Source of the DNA: Echinicola marina
GTDB lineage: Bacteria > Bacteroidota > Bacteroidia > Cytophagales > Cyclobacteriaceae
NCBI RefSeq assembly: GCF_020463795.1
Contig: NZ_CP080025.1
Location: 1,987,001 to 2,051,000 of the forward strand
Reading direction: 5' to 3'
DNA: 64,000 nt
Part shown: positions 34,855-44,654 of the stretch, in pieces
How the letters are laid out: each line of letters starts with the position of its first letter
How positions within the stretch are numbered: the stretch's first letter is position 1
Position numbers and translations under genes: made by a program
The notes under the pieces: generated by a model
Told to the model about the DNA's origin: nothing
Database searches by the model: none
What the model saw: the letters and a program-made list of their open reading frames with translations, nothing else

Positions 34855-37800
34855 TTAATAAGAATAGCTTACCTGACTGCCTTTTTCTGTATCCAAGGCT
34901 ACTTTGGCAAATACTCCGATTTCTTGCTGGAGCTCTTCGACATGAGAGATAATTCCCACGATCCTGTTTTCATGCCTTAGGGATTTGAGGGTTTCAAAGA
35001 CGGTCCTTAGGGCATTTTTGTCCAAGGCGCCAAAGCCTTCGTCCAAAAAGAAAAAGCTTTGTTCTGCCCTGTTCAGTGATTTTACCTTTTCCGCCAATGC
35101 CAAAGCCAGGCAAAGGGATGCCTGAAAAGTTTGTCCGCCTGAAAGGGATTTTAACAATCTCCTGTTTCCTCCATTTAAGTGATCGATGATCCAGAAAGTA
35201 TTGGATTCATCCACATCTAGGCTCAAACTGTTTTTGGACAATTTCATAAAACGCAGGTTGGCCGTTTGTACCAATTCCTTGAGGTAGATATTGCTGACAT
35301 ATTTTACAAAGCCGCTTCCCTGAAACATCCTGTTAAGTTCGTTCAGGTTGCTCTCTCTGTTTTCCACCTCTTGAAGGGATTTTTTCAATTGACTTTTTTC
35401 ATCCAGCTTAAGTTTGATCTCTCCTATTTTATTGGTCAATAGGGATAGGGATTCTTGGATTTCATGCAGGGTGTTTTTAGCAATTTTGTATTCCTCTTGC
35501 ATTTTTTCAAAGCTTTCAATTGAAAACTCCATCACCGCTTGATCGGCTTTGAGTTCTTGGATTTTCACTTTGAAAAGGTCTCTTTGCCTATCAAATTCCT
35601 TGATTTCCTCCTCCAATTGCTTCGGGTCAATCTGACTGGCCAACAGCTGTTTGACTGTTGTGGCATCTTTGAATGCATGGCTTTCCAAACTCAAGGCCAG
35701 TTCATCCTTTAGCTTTATCAACTTTCCTTTTACCTCTTCCAGTCGATTTTGGTAATTCTTTAGGTTGGTGAGGTTGGTAGTTTGTTTTTGTTTGGCTTCA
35801 TTAAGGGCATCTTGCGCCCGTGGGAGATTCACTTCCAGCTCATCCAAAAAGGTTTTTACTTTTGAGATGTCCTCGTCGATTTTTTGGGCTGAGGTACTTT
35901 GGTATTTTTCCAATAGATCCTGATAATTGATTTCGGCCAATTTGGTCTCGATCTTTGTGTCTAGGGTCTTTGCTTTATGATCTATGGCCTGCAGCTTTTC
36001 AAGGTCTTTTTCGGCCTCTGTTAAGAATTGTCTATGGTTTGTTTGTAGTTTTTTAAGGCCGGAGCTTAGCTCTTTTTCTGTTTGGATTTCATGTTTGGCC
36101 GATACAAGCCTGTTTTCTATGGCTTCCTGATCCTTTAAGCCCAGCACTCCAAACTGTTGGATTAAAGTTTGGTTTCGTTCCTTTAGTTTTTGGATTTCAG
36201 TGAGCTTTTCGGCTTTATTGGCTTGGGCGTTTTGTTGTCCGATCAGGAGCTTTTCATGCTTGGATTGGGCCTGTCTATACTGCTCCAGTTTGGTCTTTTT
36301 TTTCTGGATTTGAAGCTCATTATTGCTTAGCTTTTCCTGATCAAAATTATGGGAAAGTGGGGTAGGATGGTCCAGGGCTCCGCAAAGAGGACATGCCTCA
36401 CCTGCTTGAAGTTGGTTGGCATAGGTAAACAGTCCCTGCTGCTGTAAAAGCTTTTCCCTTTCCTTTTCCAATAAGGAAAGCTGGGTGTTGCTTTCTTGAA
36501 GCAATGTGCCAAAATCAGTATGGTTGATATGGAGTTCGGTCAATAGGGATTTTACCTCATTTTCTGATAAGGCTAAATTTTCTTCCAAGCTGTTGAGCTG
36601 CCTCTCAAGACTTTGGAGGTTGCCGGCATTTTGTCTCATTTCCACCAAGGCAGCCTCCATTTTGCTGATTTCTTCCATGGAAGGCACCTTCAGGTTGTCC
36701 AGCTTTTGCTCTTGCTCCTGGATGGCCTTTTCCATCTCGGTTTTCTTGGATTGAAATTCCTGACTGTTTTTGGTTAATCGATGCAATTCTTCCTGAAGGG
36801 ATTGCTTCTCAAGGCCAAGTTGGTTAAGGTTTTTGATCTGTAATAAATCCCTGATACGAGCTTCGCGCTCTCCTTTTTTTCTATACTCTGTGTATAATTT
36901 ATTGTACCTGGCTTCTTTCTGTTCAATTTCCTGTTCCAATGTCGATTGGAAACGTTCGCAGTCCACGACGCTTACCCTATACTTTTCCTCTTCCGTTTCT
37001 TGCTCTTTGATTTGTTCGAGAATAGGTTTTAGGTAGGTTAATGCTTTTTGATATTGTTCCAGGTGTTCACGCTTTTGCTGGAATACCGGTATTTTTTCTT
37101 CCAGGCTTTGCCATTGGACAAGAAGCTGTTTGAGTTGTCCTGCTTTTTCTTTGATGGATTGGCCTTTTCTTAACTCTTGCTCCTTCTGGTCCACGAGCTT
37201 TGATTGGCTTTCCCTTTGGTCAGAAAGGGATTGCTGGTGTTCAAGGGATTGCTGTAAAACCTCCTTGGTATAAGTGTCCAAGCCTTCCAACTTGGTGTTG
37301 AGAATCGTTTTCTTTTCCCTTTCGGCACTGAGTAATCTTCTGGTCCTGTCGGCCAAGTCGAAGCGTTCCAGACCGAAAAGCTCCTTCATCATATCTGCCC
37401 TGTCTTTGGGCTTTTGTTCGATAAACTCCCTGAATTTTCCTTGGGGAATAATGACCGTCTGGCGGAAGTGGGACATTTTCATACCCAATATTTGCTCGGC
37501 ACCCATTTCCAAAGGCATCCATGAACCGTTTTGTTGTTCATAAAAAGTATGGGTGGCCGGTTTGATGTCCTCAAACTTTTTGGGGTTCCTTTTGGCCAGG
37601 TAGCTGGCCTTATATAATTGTTGGTTGTTTTTTCCCGCCTTGAATTCCAGGTTGATGGAGATGGCTTGGCTCTGGAGGTTGACCATGCTGTTTTTCTCTC
37701 CTTTGCTGGCCAGCCTTTCCGTATTGCCATAAAGGGCCAATAAGATGGCTTCCAAGACAGAGGATTTACCACTGCCAACTGCCCCGAAAATGCCAAATAG

Positions 37801-37887
37801 GCCTGCTCCTGTAAGCTGGGTGAAGTCGATGCTTTGTTTTTCTTTATAGGAATATAATCCTTCGATTTCCAGTTTGATAGGGATCAT
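34855..37887 (-). CDS. sbcC: SbcC, Rad50-like ATPase of the SbcCD nuclease
   Basis: The 1010-residue SMC-like ATPase has Walker A GAVGSGKSS (35-43), two long coiled coils flanking a zinc hook with Cys499 and Cys502 (ACPLCGALDHP), an ABC signature LKSLSGGQTF and Walker B SFFFLDEGFGALD. With SbcD it forms the nuclease that opens hairpins and processes DNA ends and protein-blocked ends. Its start overlaps the sbcD stop by 4 bp, so translation is coupled. Length is typical. Confidence 0.95.
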   Translation of the reverse strand: MIPIKLEIEGLYSYKEKQSIDFTQLTGAGLFGIFGAVGSGKSSVLEAILLALYGNTERLASKGEKNSMVNLQSQAISINLEFKAGKNNQQLYKASYLAKRNPKKFEDIKPATHTFYEQQNGSWMPLEMGAEQILGMKMSHFRQTVIIPQGKFREFIEQKPKDRADMMKELFGLERFDLADRTRRLLSAEREKKTILNTKLEGLDTYTKEVLQQSLEHQQSLSDQRESQSKLVDQKEQELRKGQSIKEKAGQLKQLLVQWQSLEEKIPVFQQKREHLEQYQKALTYLKPILEQIKEQETEEEKYRVSVVDCERFQSTLEQEIEQKEARYNKLYTEYRKKGEREARIRDLLQIKNLNQLGLEKQSLQEELHRLTKNSQEFQSKKTEMEKAIQEQEQKLDNLKVPSMEEISKMEAALVEMRQNAGNLQSLERQLNSLEENLALSENEVKSLLTELHINHTDFGTLLQESNTQLSLLEKEREKLLQQQGLFTYANQLQAGEACPLCGALDHPTPLSHNFDQEKLSNNELQIQKKKTKLEQYRQAQSKHEKLLIGQQNAQANKAEKLTEIQKLKERNQTLIQQFGVLGLKDQEAIENRLVSAKHEIQTEKELSSGLKKLQTNHRQFLTEAEKDLEKLQAIDHKAKTLDTKIETKLAEINYQDLLEKYQSTSAQKIDEDISKVKTFLDELEVNLPRAQDALNEAKQKQTTNLTNLKNYQNRLEEVKGKLIKLKDELALSLESHAFKDATTVKQLLASQIDPKQLEEEIKEFDRQRDLFKVKIQELKADQAVMEFSIESFEKMQEEYKIAKNTLHEIQESLSLLTNKIGEIKLKLDEKSQLKKSLQEVENRESNLNELNRMFQGSGFVKYVSNIYLKELVQTANLRFMKLSKNSLSLDVDESNTFWIIDHLNGGNRRLLKSLSGGQTFQASLCLALALAEKVKSLNRAEQSFFFLDEGFGALDKNALRTVFETLKSLRHENRIVGIISHVEELQQEIGVFAKVALDTEKGSQVSYSY

Positions 37888-39113
37888 TGATCTTCTTTTT
37901 GGCTGATGATTTCGTTAAAAAGTGTTTTGATTTCCTCATTGGGAGCGATGCCCTTGGCGCTTTGGTAAAAACGGGAGAAAAGTGTGCCCATATCCTGACC
38001 AAGGTCCTCGGCCTGCAGGCTATTGTCCTGGCTTTGTTCCAGGTCCGAGAGTTTAGGGATCAGGCTGACGATGCCATCATGGGCTTTCATGATGGCCTTT
38101 CTGGTGGCCGCGTCTATGGAGCTGTCGGTTTCAAAGGTGATTTCTACAAAGCAATAGGGATTGGCTTCCAGCCATTTGAGGGTATCCGCCAAACTGCTAA
38201 AGGATTGTTGGTATAGGGGGCGTCCTTGTTCCAAAGCTTGGGCTGTGTAGCTGACGGGTTTTCCTGGTTCTGCCTCTACCAGGACCACTTTTTTCTCTTG
38301 ATTGGCCTCGCTGAAACTATAGGCCAAAGGGGAACTGCTGTACACGATGGGGCAGGGAGAGTGGTCCGCAGCATGGTAGCGATGTAAGTGCCCCAAAGCT
38401 GCATATTGGATGCTTTCAGGAATAAGATGGGTATAGATGGCTTGTGCTCCCCCAACATGGAGGATGGGGCGCTCGCTTTCCGGTTCGGCTTCTGGCTTTT
38501 CGCCTTCCTTGATAAAGAAGAAATGGCCCATAAAGAGGTTTACACCTTTTTCATCACAGTATTTGTCCGCAATCTCCTGCCATTTTTCTCCGAGTACATT
38601 TCGTAACTCCGCTTCTTTGTCCTCCTCTCCGAGATAGGTTTTTAGCAAAACTTCATTGGCATAGGGAGCAAGTATGAGCCTGATGGGGAAATTATATGTT
38701 GGAAGTTTGAGTTCCACAAAGCCTGGAGCCGCTTGAGTAATTTCGATGCCGCTGTCCAATGGACCAGTGCTGAGCACTTGGTCGTATTGGCTGTAGAAAA
38801 GTATACCCAGTTCTTTGGCCAATGGGTTGGGGGCACTGATAAACTGGGTGCTGTCATGGTTGCCAGAAATGGCAATAATGGGCCTTTGACCATCCATGGA
38901 GAGTCTTTTCAGGCTTTTGTACAATAATTCCACTGCCTCATGGCTGGGGTTAAAGGTGTCAAAAATATCCCCGGCAAGGAGTACCAAGTCTACATCTTCA
39001 CGATCTGCAATCTGTATGATCTCTTCTAAAACTAGCTCTTGCTCAGGCAGTCTGGAATATTCTTGAAGGCGTTTTCCTAGGTGCCAATCGGCTGAATGTA
39101 AGATTTTTAGCAT
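37884..39113 (-). CDS. sbcD: SbcD, Mre11-like nuclease subunit
   Basis: The 409-residue protein carries the metallophosphoesterase motifs of SbcD/Mre11: HSADWHLGK at the N-terminus, LAGDIFDTFNPS, ISGNHDST, MGHFFF and ALGHLHRYHA, which coordinate two metal ions for exo- and endonuclease action. It is the first gene of the sbcDC operon on the minus strand. The divergent RlpA-like gene starts ~130 bp away. Confidence 0.95.
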   Translation of the reverse strand: MLKILHSADWHLGKRLQEYSRLPEQELVLEEIIQIADREDVDLVLLAGDIFDTFNPSHEAVELLYKSLKRLSMDGQRPIIAISGNHDSTQFISAPNPLAKELGILFYSQYDQVLSTGPLDSGIEITQAAPGFVELKLPTYNFPIRLILAPYANEVLLKTYLGEEDKEAELRNVLGEKWQEIADKYCDEKGVNLFMGHFFFIKEGEKPEAEPESERPILHVGGAQAIYTHLIPESIQYAALGHLHRYHAADHSPCPIVYSSSPLAYSFSEANQEKKVVLVEAEPGKPVSYTAQALEQGRPLYQQSFSSLADTLKWLEANPYCFVEITFETDSSIDAATRKAIMKAHDGIVSLIPKLSDLEQSQDNSLQAEDLGQDMGTLFSRFYQSAKGIAPNEEIKTLFNEIISQKEDQ

Positions 39114-39241
39114 ATTTTAAAAATGCATATTTTATGTTTTGAATAAAATTCAGATTAAATTTATGCGCTTAAAATTTGTGAAGCAAACCTATTTGAAGGC
39201 GATGACAGTATTTGGCATTTAAATTGAGTAGGCCAATTCTT

Positions 39242-39775
39242 ATGAAAAAAGCTTGGTGTTTAATTGTGTGCTTGGTTGCATTGATGGGCTTTAAGGCAAC
39301 TGCACAGCCGACCATGGTGGCCTCGGATTCGACCTTATTGATAGAGAAAGGAATTGCCAGTTATTACGGGCGTTTTTTTCATAACCGAAGGACGGCCAAT
39401 GGGGAAATTTTTGATATGGAAGGGATGACTGCTGCCCACAAGCATCTTCCATTTGGGACCATGGTGAGGGTGACCAACCTGAAAAACGGCAAGGAAATCG
39501 TCGTTAAGATCAATGACCGCTTACCCCAAAACTCAAGACGGACCATAGATCTGGCCAAGGGGGCGGCCAAAAAACTGGGCATGATACAAATGGGGCTGGC
39601 ACCGGTGCATATCAGTGTGCTGAAGCCTGCTGCAATGGCCCATCTAATTGATTATTATGAGGATGAAACCCCTGAAAGCCTAAGGTTAAGATTGTACTAT
39701 GAGCCCATTGAGGTAGAAAAAGATCTTGAATCCCTTTTTAGCTGGACAGCTTTGGAGCTAAGCGATGATGAGTAG
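39242..39775 (+). CDS. RlpA-like double-psi beta-barrel secreted protein
   Basis: The frame is open from a TTG at 39212, but the ATG at 39242 gives 177 residues beginning with a proper Sec signal (MKKAWCLIVCLVALMGFKATAQ), so that start is preferred. The rest is a double-psi beta-barrel of the RlpA type (about 36-125): GIASYYGRFFHNRRTANGE, MTAAHKHLPFGTMVRV, VKINDRLPQNSRRTIDLAKGAA. RlpA of Pseudomonas is a septal lytic transglycosylase that acts on denuded peptidoglycan, while other homologues are not catalytic. A SPOR domain is absent. The function here is cell-envelope related by homology only. Confidence 0.85.
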   Translation: MKKAWCLIVCLVALMGFKATAQPTMVASDSTLLIEKGIASYYGRFFHNRRTANGEIFDMEGMTAAHKHLPFGTMVRVTNLKNGKEIVVKINDRLPQNSRRTIDLAKGAAKKLGMIQMGLAPVHISVLKPAAMAHLIDYYEDETPESLRLRLYYEPIEVEKDLESLFSWTALELSDDE

Positions 39776-39778
39776 CAA

Positions 39779-40480
39779 TTGTTTAGTACTAAGTATCAGG
39801 TATCAAGTACAAAGTATGGAGAAGATAGAATAAAGAGGAAAGAACAAAGAGTAAAGAGGAAAGATTTATCACAAAGTTCTCGGAGGAAGCTCAAAGGTTG
39901 GAAGGGTTTAATTTTTCCCAAAAGACTCATGGATCTCTGTGAAGGCGCTGTGTTCTCTGTGTTTCCATTTTTAGTCTAATTTTTCATTTCAAGAATAAAG
40001 ACTTCAAATCTCAGGTCTCAAATTGGTATCTAGTAGCAAGACGCTAGTATCAAGTGTGGAGAGGAAGGAGGAAAGAATAAAGAGGAAAGATTTACCACAA
40101 AGTTTCAGATGAAGTTCAAAGGTTGGAAGGGTTTAATTTTTCCCAAAAGACTCAGGGATCTCTGCGGAGGCTCTGTGTTCTCTGTGTTTCCATTTTTAGT
40201 CTAATTTTTCATGTCAAGAATAAAGACTTCAAATCTCAGGTTTCAAATTGGTATCAAGTATCAAGATGTAAGTATCAAGTGTGGAGAGGAAGGAGGAAAG
40301 AATAAAGAGGAAAGATTTTATCACAAAGATTTCGGAGGAAGCTCAAAGGTTGGAAGGGTTTAATTTTTCCCAAAAGACTCATGGATCTCTGTGGAGGCTC
40401 TGTGTCCTCTGTGGTTCCAATTTTAAGTCTAATATCTCCAATCTCATTTCTAATATCTCAATACTCAATACTCCCTACTA
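39779..40480. repeat. Three tandem copies of a ~226-bp non-coding repeat
   Basis: The same sequence returns three times; the shared block GGGTTTAATTTTTCCCAAAA starts at 39904, 40129 and 40356, i.e. 225 and 227 bp apart. Each unit contains a purine-rich part (GGAGAGGAAGGAGGAAAGAA), an internal ATCAAG/GTATC microrepeat and a CTCTGTG-rich part (GGATCTCTGTGGAGGCTCTG). The ORFs that cross it are shifted or broken between copies, so it is not coding. Related purine-rich sequence recurs at 61530-61600. Confidence 0.85.
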
Positions 40481-40484
40481 AGCT

Positions 40485-41399
40485 CTACATTACATACTCA
40501 TCATTGATCGGACTCACTGGAGCTGGAATATGTTCTTCATGGATCAATTCCAGTAAGTTGATCTCAATGGTCCGGGTGATCTGGTCCAGGGGGATGCCCA
40601 TAGGGACAGGCTCAAAGGGGTCCACGATGGCCTTACCAATAAAGTGAATGGTATGGAAGACATAACCAATGATGGTTCCAAAAACAATGGCCCTCCAGCC
40701 TACGGTAGGAGCTACGGACAAGGTAAAGGCAATATTGAACAGCCAGATAAACATCTTGGTATAATAATTATAAGTGGTAGGGAAAATGGTGCTTTTGATC
40801 CGTTCAGATTTGCCCATTTCATCACAGAAACTGGTAATGGCTGCATTTAGCTCCAAAAACTCAAAGCCATCTATCAAGCCATCCCTTTTCCAGCTTTTGA
40901 GCTCCATGGTCTGTAGGCTGAGTATGGCATTGTGTTTATTGCTTTCATTTTTGATGATATCAAGATCACTTTGAATGAGGTATTTACGGTATTCCTCTTG
41001 ATGGCTTCCCCGTAACTTTTCCTTTAGGGCATATAAAAAGGCGATATGGCGTTTCACAGTATATTCCTTCATCAGTTGTAGATTTTCTCCATGGAAGCTT
41101 TCATTGGCGGTAGGGAGGTGTATAATGTTCCGTGCCCAGGTCCTGGAGCTATTGACCAAAGCCCCCCAGATTTTTCGAGCTTCCCACCAGCGGTCATAAG
41201 CCTGGTTATTGTTGAAACCAATAAAAAATGCCAGGGCAGTGCCCAAGATGGTGGGGACAATGCCGGGCATTTCAAAATGGTACTGGATAAAATACCAGTA
41301 GAACAAATAGGCCATCGAACAGGTGAAAGCCACCATAAGGGTGTTTTTCCAGGTTCCTCGGACTATCCTTCCCAGTCTTATGTTTTGAGTGATGATCAT
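40485..41399 (-). CDS. Bestrophin-family (UPF0187) anion channel
   Basis: The 304-residue membrane protein has the bestrophin pattern: an N-terminal IRLGRIVRGTWKNTL, paired membrane helices (about 20-70), NNQAYDRWWEARKIWGALVNSSRTWAR in two blocks, a cytoplasmic helical region, and a second hydrophobic pair around 215-255. Bacterial bestrophins form pentameric ion channels. The stop lies next to the tandem repeat block. No functional partner is seen nearby. Confidence 0.88.
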   Translation of the reverse strand: MIITQNIRLGRIVRGTWKNTLMVAFTCSMAYLFYWYFIQYHFEMPGIVPTILGTALAFFIGFNNNQAYDRWWEARKIWGALVNSSRTWARNIIHLPTANESFHGENLQLMKEYTVKRHIAFLYALKEKLRGSHQEEYRKYLIQSDLDIIKNESNKHNAILSLQTMELKSWKRDGLIDGFEFLELNAAITSFCDEMGKSERIKSTIFPTTYNYYTKMFIWLFNIAFTLSVAPTVGWRAIVFGTIIGYVFHTIHFIGKAIVDPFEPVPMGIPLDQITRTIEINLLELIHEEHIPAPVSPINDEYVM

Positions 41400-41894
41400 T
41401 TGCAGGCTGTTTATGCTTAGGGTAACTAACTAATTTAATAAAAATATATTGGACCTCAGGTATTGGATTTTAGACTTTTCGCCTAAGAGGATCCAAAGTC
41501 CTGTAGCTTACAATAAAAATCTGTTACCCCTCAATGCCCTCTGTTGTTCAACTTTATGGATTATAAGCATCTATGAAATAGTAGGGGCTAGGAGCAAAAT
41601 ACTTTTAGTGCAAAGGCCTAGAATAGCCAAGGTCTTATATAAATTTAGGGAATTATGGCTAAAATATTTTTTCGATCCAAGGAGTAATTTTACCTTTTTA
41701 GGGATTATTAAGGTAAAAGGTTGCGATTGTTTGACCCAATAAGATGAAAATTGAAAGTGATTTTGGGCCCTTTATCTTATTGTTGAAAGTAAAACAACCG
41801 TTTTGTAGATGTTTCATTTGGTTAAAATATCTCCATTTTTCATAAGGATTTAATTCAGTTTTAGGGTCTGCAGATAAATATGATTAGGTAAACT
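41400..41894. other. Intergenic region between bestrophin and erythromycin-esterase-like gene
   Basis: The 495-bp span separates divergent genes. A 97-codon frame (41449-41742) lacks a signal, domain or coding-like composition and is probably noise. No hairpin or repeat of note was found; the promoter of the downstream lipoprotein gene should lie close to 41850. Confidence 0.35.
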
Positions 41895-43604
41895 ATGAGA
41901 ACAGCTTTTTATGTGGTCATTCTTGTGACACTTTTTACTTCCTGCGGCAACTACCTGAAAAGATCCCATCAGGATATCTACAACTTCAGTTTTGATAAGT
42001 ACAATAGTTATTTGACCACTGAAGGGAATTGGCAGTTTGGTGGTTGCTATATGGGTATGTTGCATCATGATACGATCAATGTAAAAGAAGGCTATGCTTC
42101 CGGAAAAATCGAGGTGCAGAGCCCTAAGTACTTTAAAGAAATGCCCTATTACGTTTTTCAAAAGGTTCCCTTGCCTGGTGACGCAAATAAAATCAATATT
42201 TCTTTTTGGATGAAGACCAGCCTTCTGGCAGAATCCAATTTCACAGTAGTGGTCCAGGACCAAGATAAAGTCACTGTAAATCATCAAAAACTATCCCTAT
42301 CGAGAAGTAAGGATTGGAAACTGGTCAACACCCAATTGACTTTAAAGGACGGAAAGGCTATTTTCTTGAAGTTTGATGTTAACCCTGAAGGAATCCTCTG
42401 GCTGGATGATATGGAGATCACAGTTGATGGAAAGGATTATTATGAGTATTTGGATGAAATTATTGACCTCCAATCTGAACAAGAAACAGTAAAAAATGAG
42501 AGTATAAAAGAGTTTCCATCAGAGATAAGAAACATCATAGAGGATATTGGTGATAGCAGAATCATTGGGCTTGGCGAAAGCAGCCATGGAGTAGAGGAAA
42601 TGCAGGAGGCCAAAAATGAAATGATAAAGGCCTTGATTGAACATGGCAGTTGCAGTTTGGTGATTTTTGAATTACCGGATCTTTTCATGCTAAAAATGAA
42701 TGACTATGTTTTGGGAAAGGCTGAAGAAAGTTTTCCTCAAAAAATGCCTCAGGTTGGCTTCTTTGGATTAACAGTTAAAAACAAAGAACTGTTTGATTGG
42801 ATAAGGGAGTATAATCTTAAAAATAAAACTAGGATATCTGTAGCAGGGATGGATATCTCTTTGAAATGGCGTGAGTTGGTGGAAAAGAAAATAAAAGAAT
42901 ACAAAGAAGGAAGTTACTATAAAGGATTATGGCACCATTCAAGCAAGTTGTACCCTGATAGCCTTTGCAACTATATCAAAAATAACCAAAAGGGACTGGA
43001 AGCAGAAGCTGGCAAATCAAACTACAGGCAACTACTAGAATATTCACGAAGGTACAATCAGGCTTTAAATGTCACTTCCACTCAATCTTATGATCAGCTA
43101 AGGGATTCGATTATGGCCAGTAATGTGATCAGGCTTGTTGAAGAACGCCTTGAAGAAAGAGAGCAGGCAGTCATCTACGCACATCTATCACATATTAACA
43201 AGCAAAAAGTAAATAATTCTGATTTTGTCTCTTTGGGCAAGCGACTGGCAAATCATTTTGGAGGCCATTATTTTGCAATTGGGATTTTGGTTGGAGAGGG
43301 AGAAGTTCAAGGAATGCCCGGATATATTAGTGGAAATAACAAAACAAGTATTCAAGAACTGGCTTTACCTCATCCTTTAAGTATAGAAAAATACTGTATG
43401 GATCAGTCAAGCTTCCCTTTCTATTGCAATATTCGTGACATTCCTTCGCTTAAAGATCAAATGCTTATGTATCGATTTGTGGGAGGACTCCCTAAGGAGA
43501 ATCAATTTTTCCTGGGTAATGTTTCCCAGAGACTAGATGGAATCATTTGGTTCCCAAAAGGATCACCTTTAAAACTTTTACCCTACTTTAATGAATTTAT
43601 GTAA
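41895..43604 (+). CDS. Erythromycin-esterase-superfamily lipoprotein
   Basis: The 569-residue protein has a lipoprotein signal (lipobox TSC, Cys17), an N-terminal beta-sandwich (about 30-185) and a C-terminal erythromycin-esterase-like domain. The active-site motif GLGESSHG (Glu228, His231), VIFELPD and YAHLSH match the Glu/His residues of EreA/EreB. Known Ere enzymes open macrolide rings, but most superfamily members are of unknown function. The surface anchor and additional N-domain make macrolide resistance uncertain; an envelope hydrolase is equally possible. Confidence 0.75.
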   Translation: MRTAFYVVILVTLFTSCGNYLKRSHQDIYNFSFDKYNSYLTTEGNWQFGGCYMGMLHHDTINVKEGYASGKIEVQSPKYFKEMPYYVFQKVPLPGDANKINISFWMKTSLLAESNFTVVVQDQDKVTVNHQKLSLSRSKDWKLVNTQLTLKDGKAIFLKFDVNPEGILWLDDMEITVDGKDYYEYLDEIIDLQSEQETVKNESIKEFPSEIRNIIEDIGDSRIIGLGESSHGVEEMQEAKNEMIKALIEHGSCSLVIFELPDLFMLKMNDYVLGKAEESFPQKMPQVGFFGLTVKNKELFDWIREYNLKNKTRISVAGMDISLKWRELVEKKIKEYKEGSYYKGLWHHSSKLYPDSLCNYIKNNQKGLEAEAGKSNYRQLLEYSRRYNQALNVTSTQSYDQLRDSIMASNVIRLVEERLEEREQAVIYAHLSHINKQKVNNSDFVSLGKRLANHFGGHYFAIGILVGEGEVQGMPGYISGNNKTSIQELALPHPLSIEKYCMDQSSFPFYCNIRDIPSLKDQMLMYRFVGGLPKENQFFLGNVSQRLDGIIWFPKGSPLKLLPYFNEFM

Positions 43605-43780
43605 TGAGCTGAAGAAGCTTAATTAGACAGCTGAGCTTTAATTTAGTTGATCATTCAGTGGGATTATGCTAGAGTTTTTGGCTTGACCCCCGTACTAGGT
43701 TTAGATTGTATCTACACCTTTCTATCCTAGGAATTTGTAATTCCAGTATGGATCAATGCTTTTCTGTTCTTATCAGATAA

Positions 43781-43805
43781 AAATACCCCAGGTGGGGTAT
43801 TTTTT
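43781..43805 (+). terminator. Hairpin terminator
   Basis: AAATACCCC (43781-43789) pairs with GGGGTATTT around AGGT, followed by more T residues. It closes the erythromycin-esterase-like gene from a distance of ~175 bp. Confidence 0.75.
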
Positions 43806-43949
43806 GTTTACAATATATTTCCTTGTTTTAAAGATTAACATTTTAATGAGCAGTATAAATGGTGTACTGCTACTTTAATGAATGATAAGATTTGAGTTTT
43901 TATAAGGGGGTAATAGAGCTACTTCCTTCAATTAAAAATTTTTAGACTT

Positions 43950-44456
43950 ATGTTTTCTAACTATATAAGGCCAATTATGATTTTCTTGATCTTCGGGTTA
44001 TTTAGTTGTAATAATGGTAAATCGCCCATTATATATCCTGAGGACCTAGAGCACCTCAGTCTTGAAAATACATCAGATAGTATTTGTATGACATGTGACC
44101 ACCAGATACTCATCTATCACAATTTTGATAAAAGTAGCCTCCATATCTTTTCTCCTAAATTTCAATGGGCTGAGCTAAAAAGTAAATATCCTGATGTGGG
44201 TATTGTATCGATATTTGAAGGAAAAGACAAAGAATTTCTTATTAAAGAATTAACCAAACTCGAATATCCATGGCCTATTTTTTATGATAAAAATAGACAG
44301 TTTTTTAGCTTAAATCAGCTTGATACAGTTGATAAGAAAAATAAGAACTTTATTCCGTTCCATTTAAAAGATGGAATAGCTATTTCGGGTGCGGAAGTAG
44401 GAGTTTTTCCATATTTGGAAGAAGAATTGAACAAAATTCTTAAGATTGAAGACTGA
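43950..44456 (+). CDS. Small lipoprotein, thioredoxin-like fold suspected
   Basis: The 168-residue protein has a lipoprotein signal (lipobox FSC, Cys20). The mature part alternates strand and helix in the order expected of a thioredoxin fold (HQILIYHNFD, YPDVGIVSIFEG, YPWPIFYDKN), but no active CxxC lies at the usual place; the one Cys-x-x-Cys (SICMTCDH, about 46-49) precedes the first strand. I do not recognise a named family. It may relate to the periplasmic redox lipoproteins of Bacteroidota that have lost catalysis. It stands alone, convergent with the next gene. Confidence 0.55.
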   Translation: MFSNYIRPIMIFLIFGLFSCNNGKSPIIYPEDLEHLSLENTSDSICMTCDHQILIYHNFDKSSLHIFSPKFQWAELKSKYPDVGIVSIFEGKDKEFLIKELTKLEYPWPIFYDKNRQFFSLNQLDTVDKKNKNFIPFHLKDGIAISGAEVGVFPYLEEELNKILKIED

Positions 44457-44587
44457 TTTTATTTTAATAGGTCTGTGCTTTTCTCGACTAGGAGTGAGAA
44501 TAGATTGTAAAATGTTGAATGGTATTGCATGAAATTGATAATGGGGCATTTCAAATACCAGTTATTATAAGGTTGATCTTTTTAACG

Positions 44588-44624
44588 ATATTCATGGCAT
44601 GACTTTGAGTAATGCCATGAATAT
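44588..44624. terminator. Bidirectional terminator
   Basis: ATATTCATGGCAT (44588-44600) pairs perfectly with ATGCCATGAATAT (44612-44624). It lies between two convergent genes. Confidence 0.7.
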
Positions 44625-44654
44625 TTAAGTATGACTTCTTATATTTCAATCCTT

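Noticed and set aside
39212-39241. TTG start for the RlpA-like gene
   Set aside because: It would put ten residues in front of a good Sec signal that begins at the ATG 39242.
39779-40647. Several 60-88 codon frames in the tandem-repeat block
   Set aside because: They follow the repeat units, change frame between copies, and encode repeated low-information sequence; the repeat explains them.
41449-41742. 97-codon plus-strand frame downstream of bestrophin
   Set aside because: No signal, domain or coding-like pattern; rare start context and mixed composition in a non-coding spacer.
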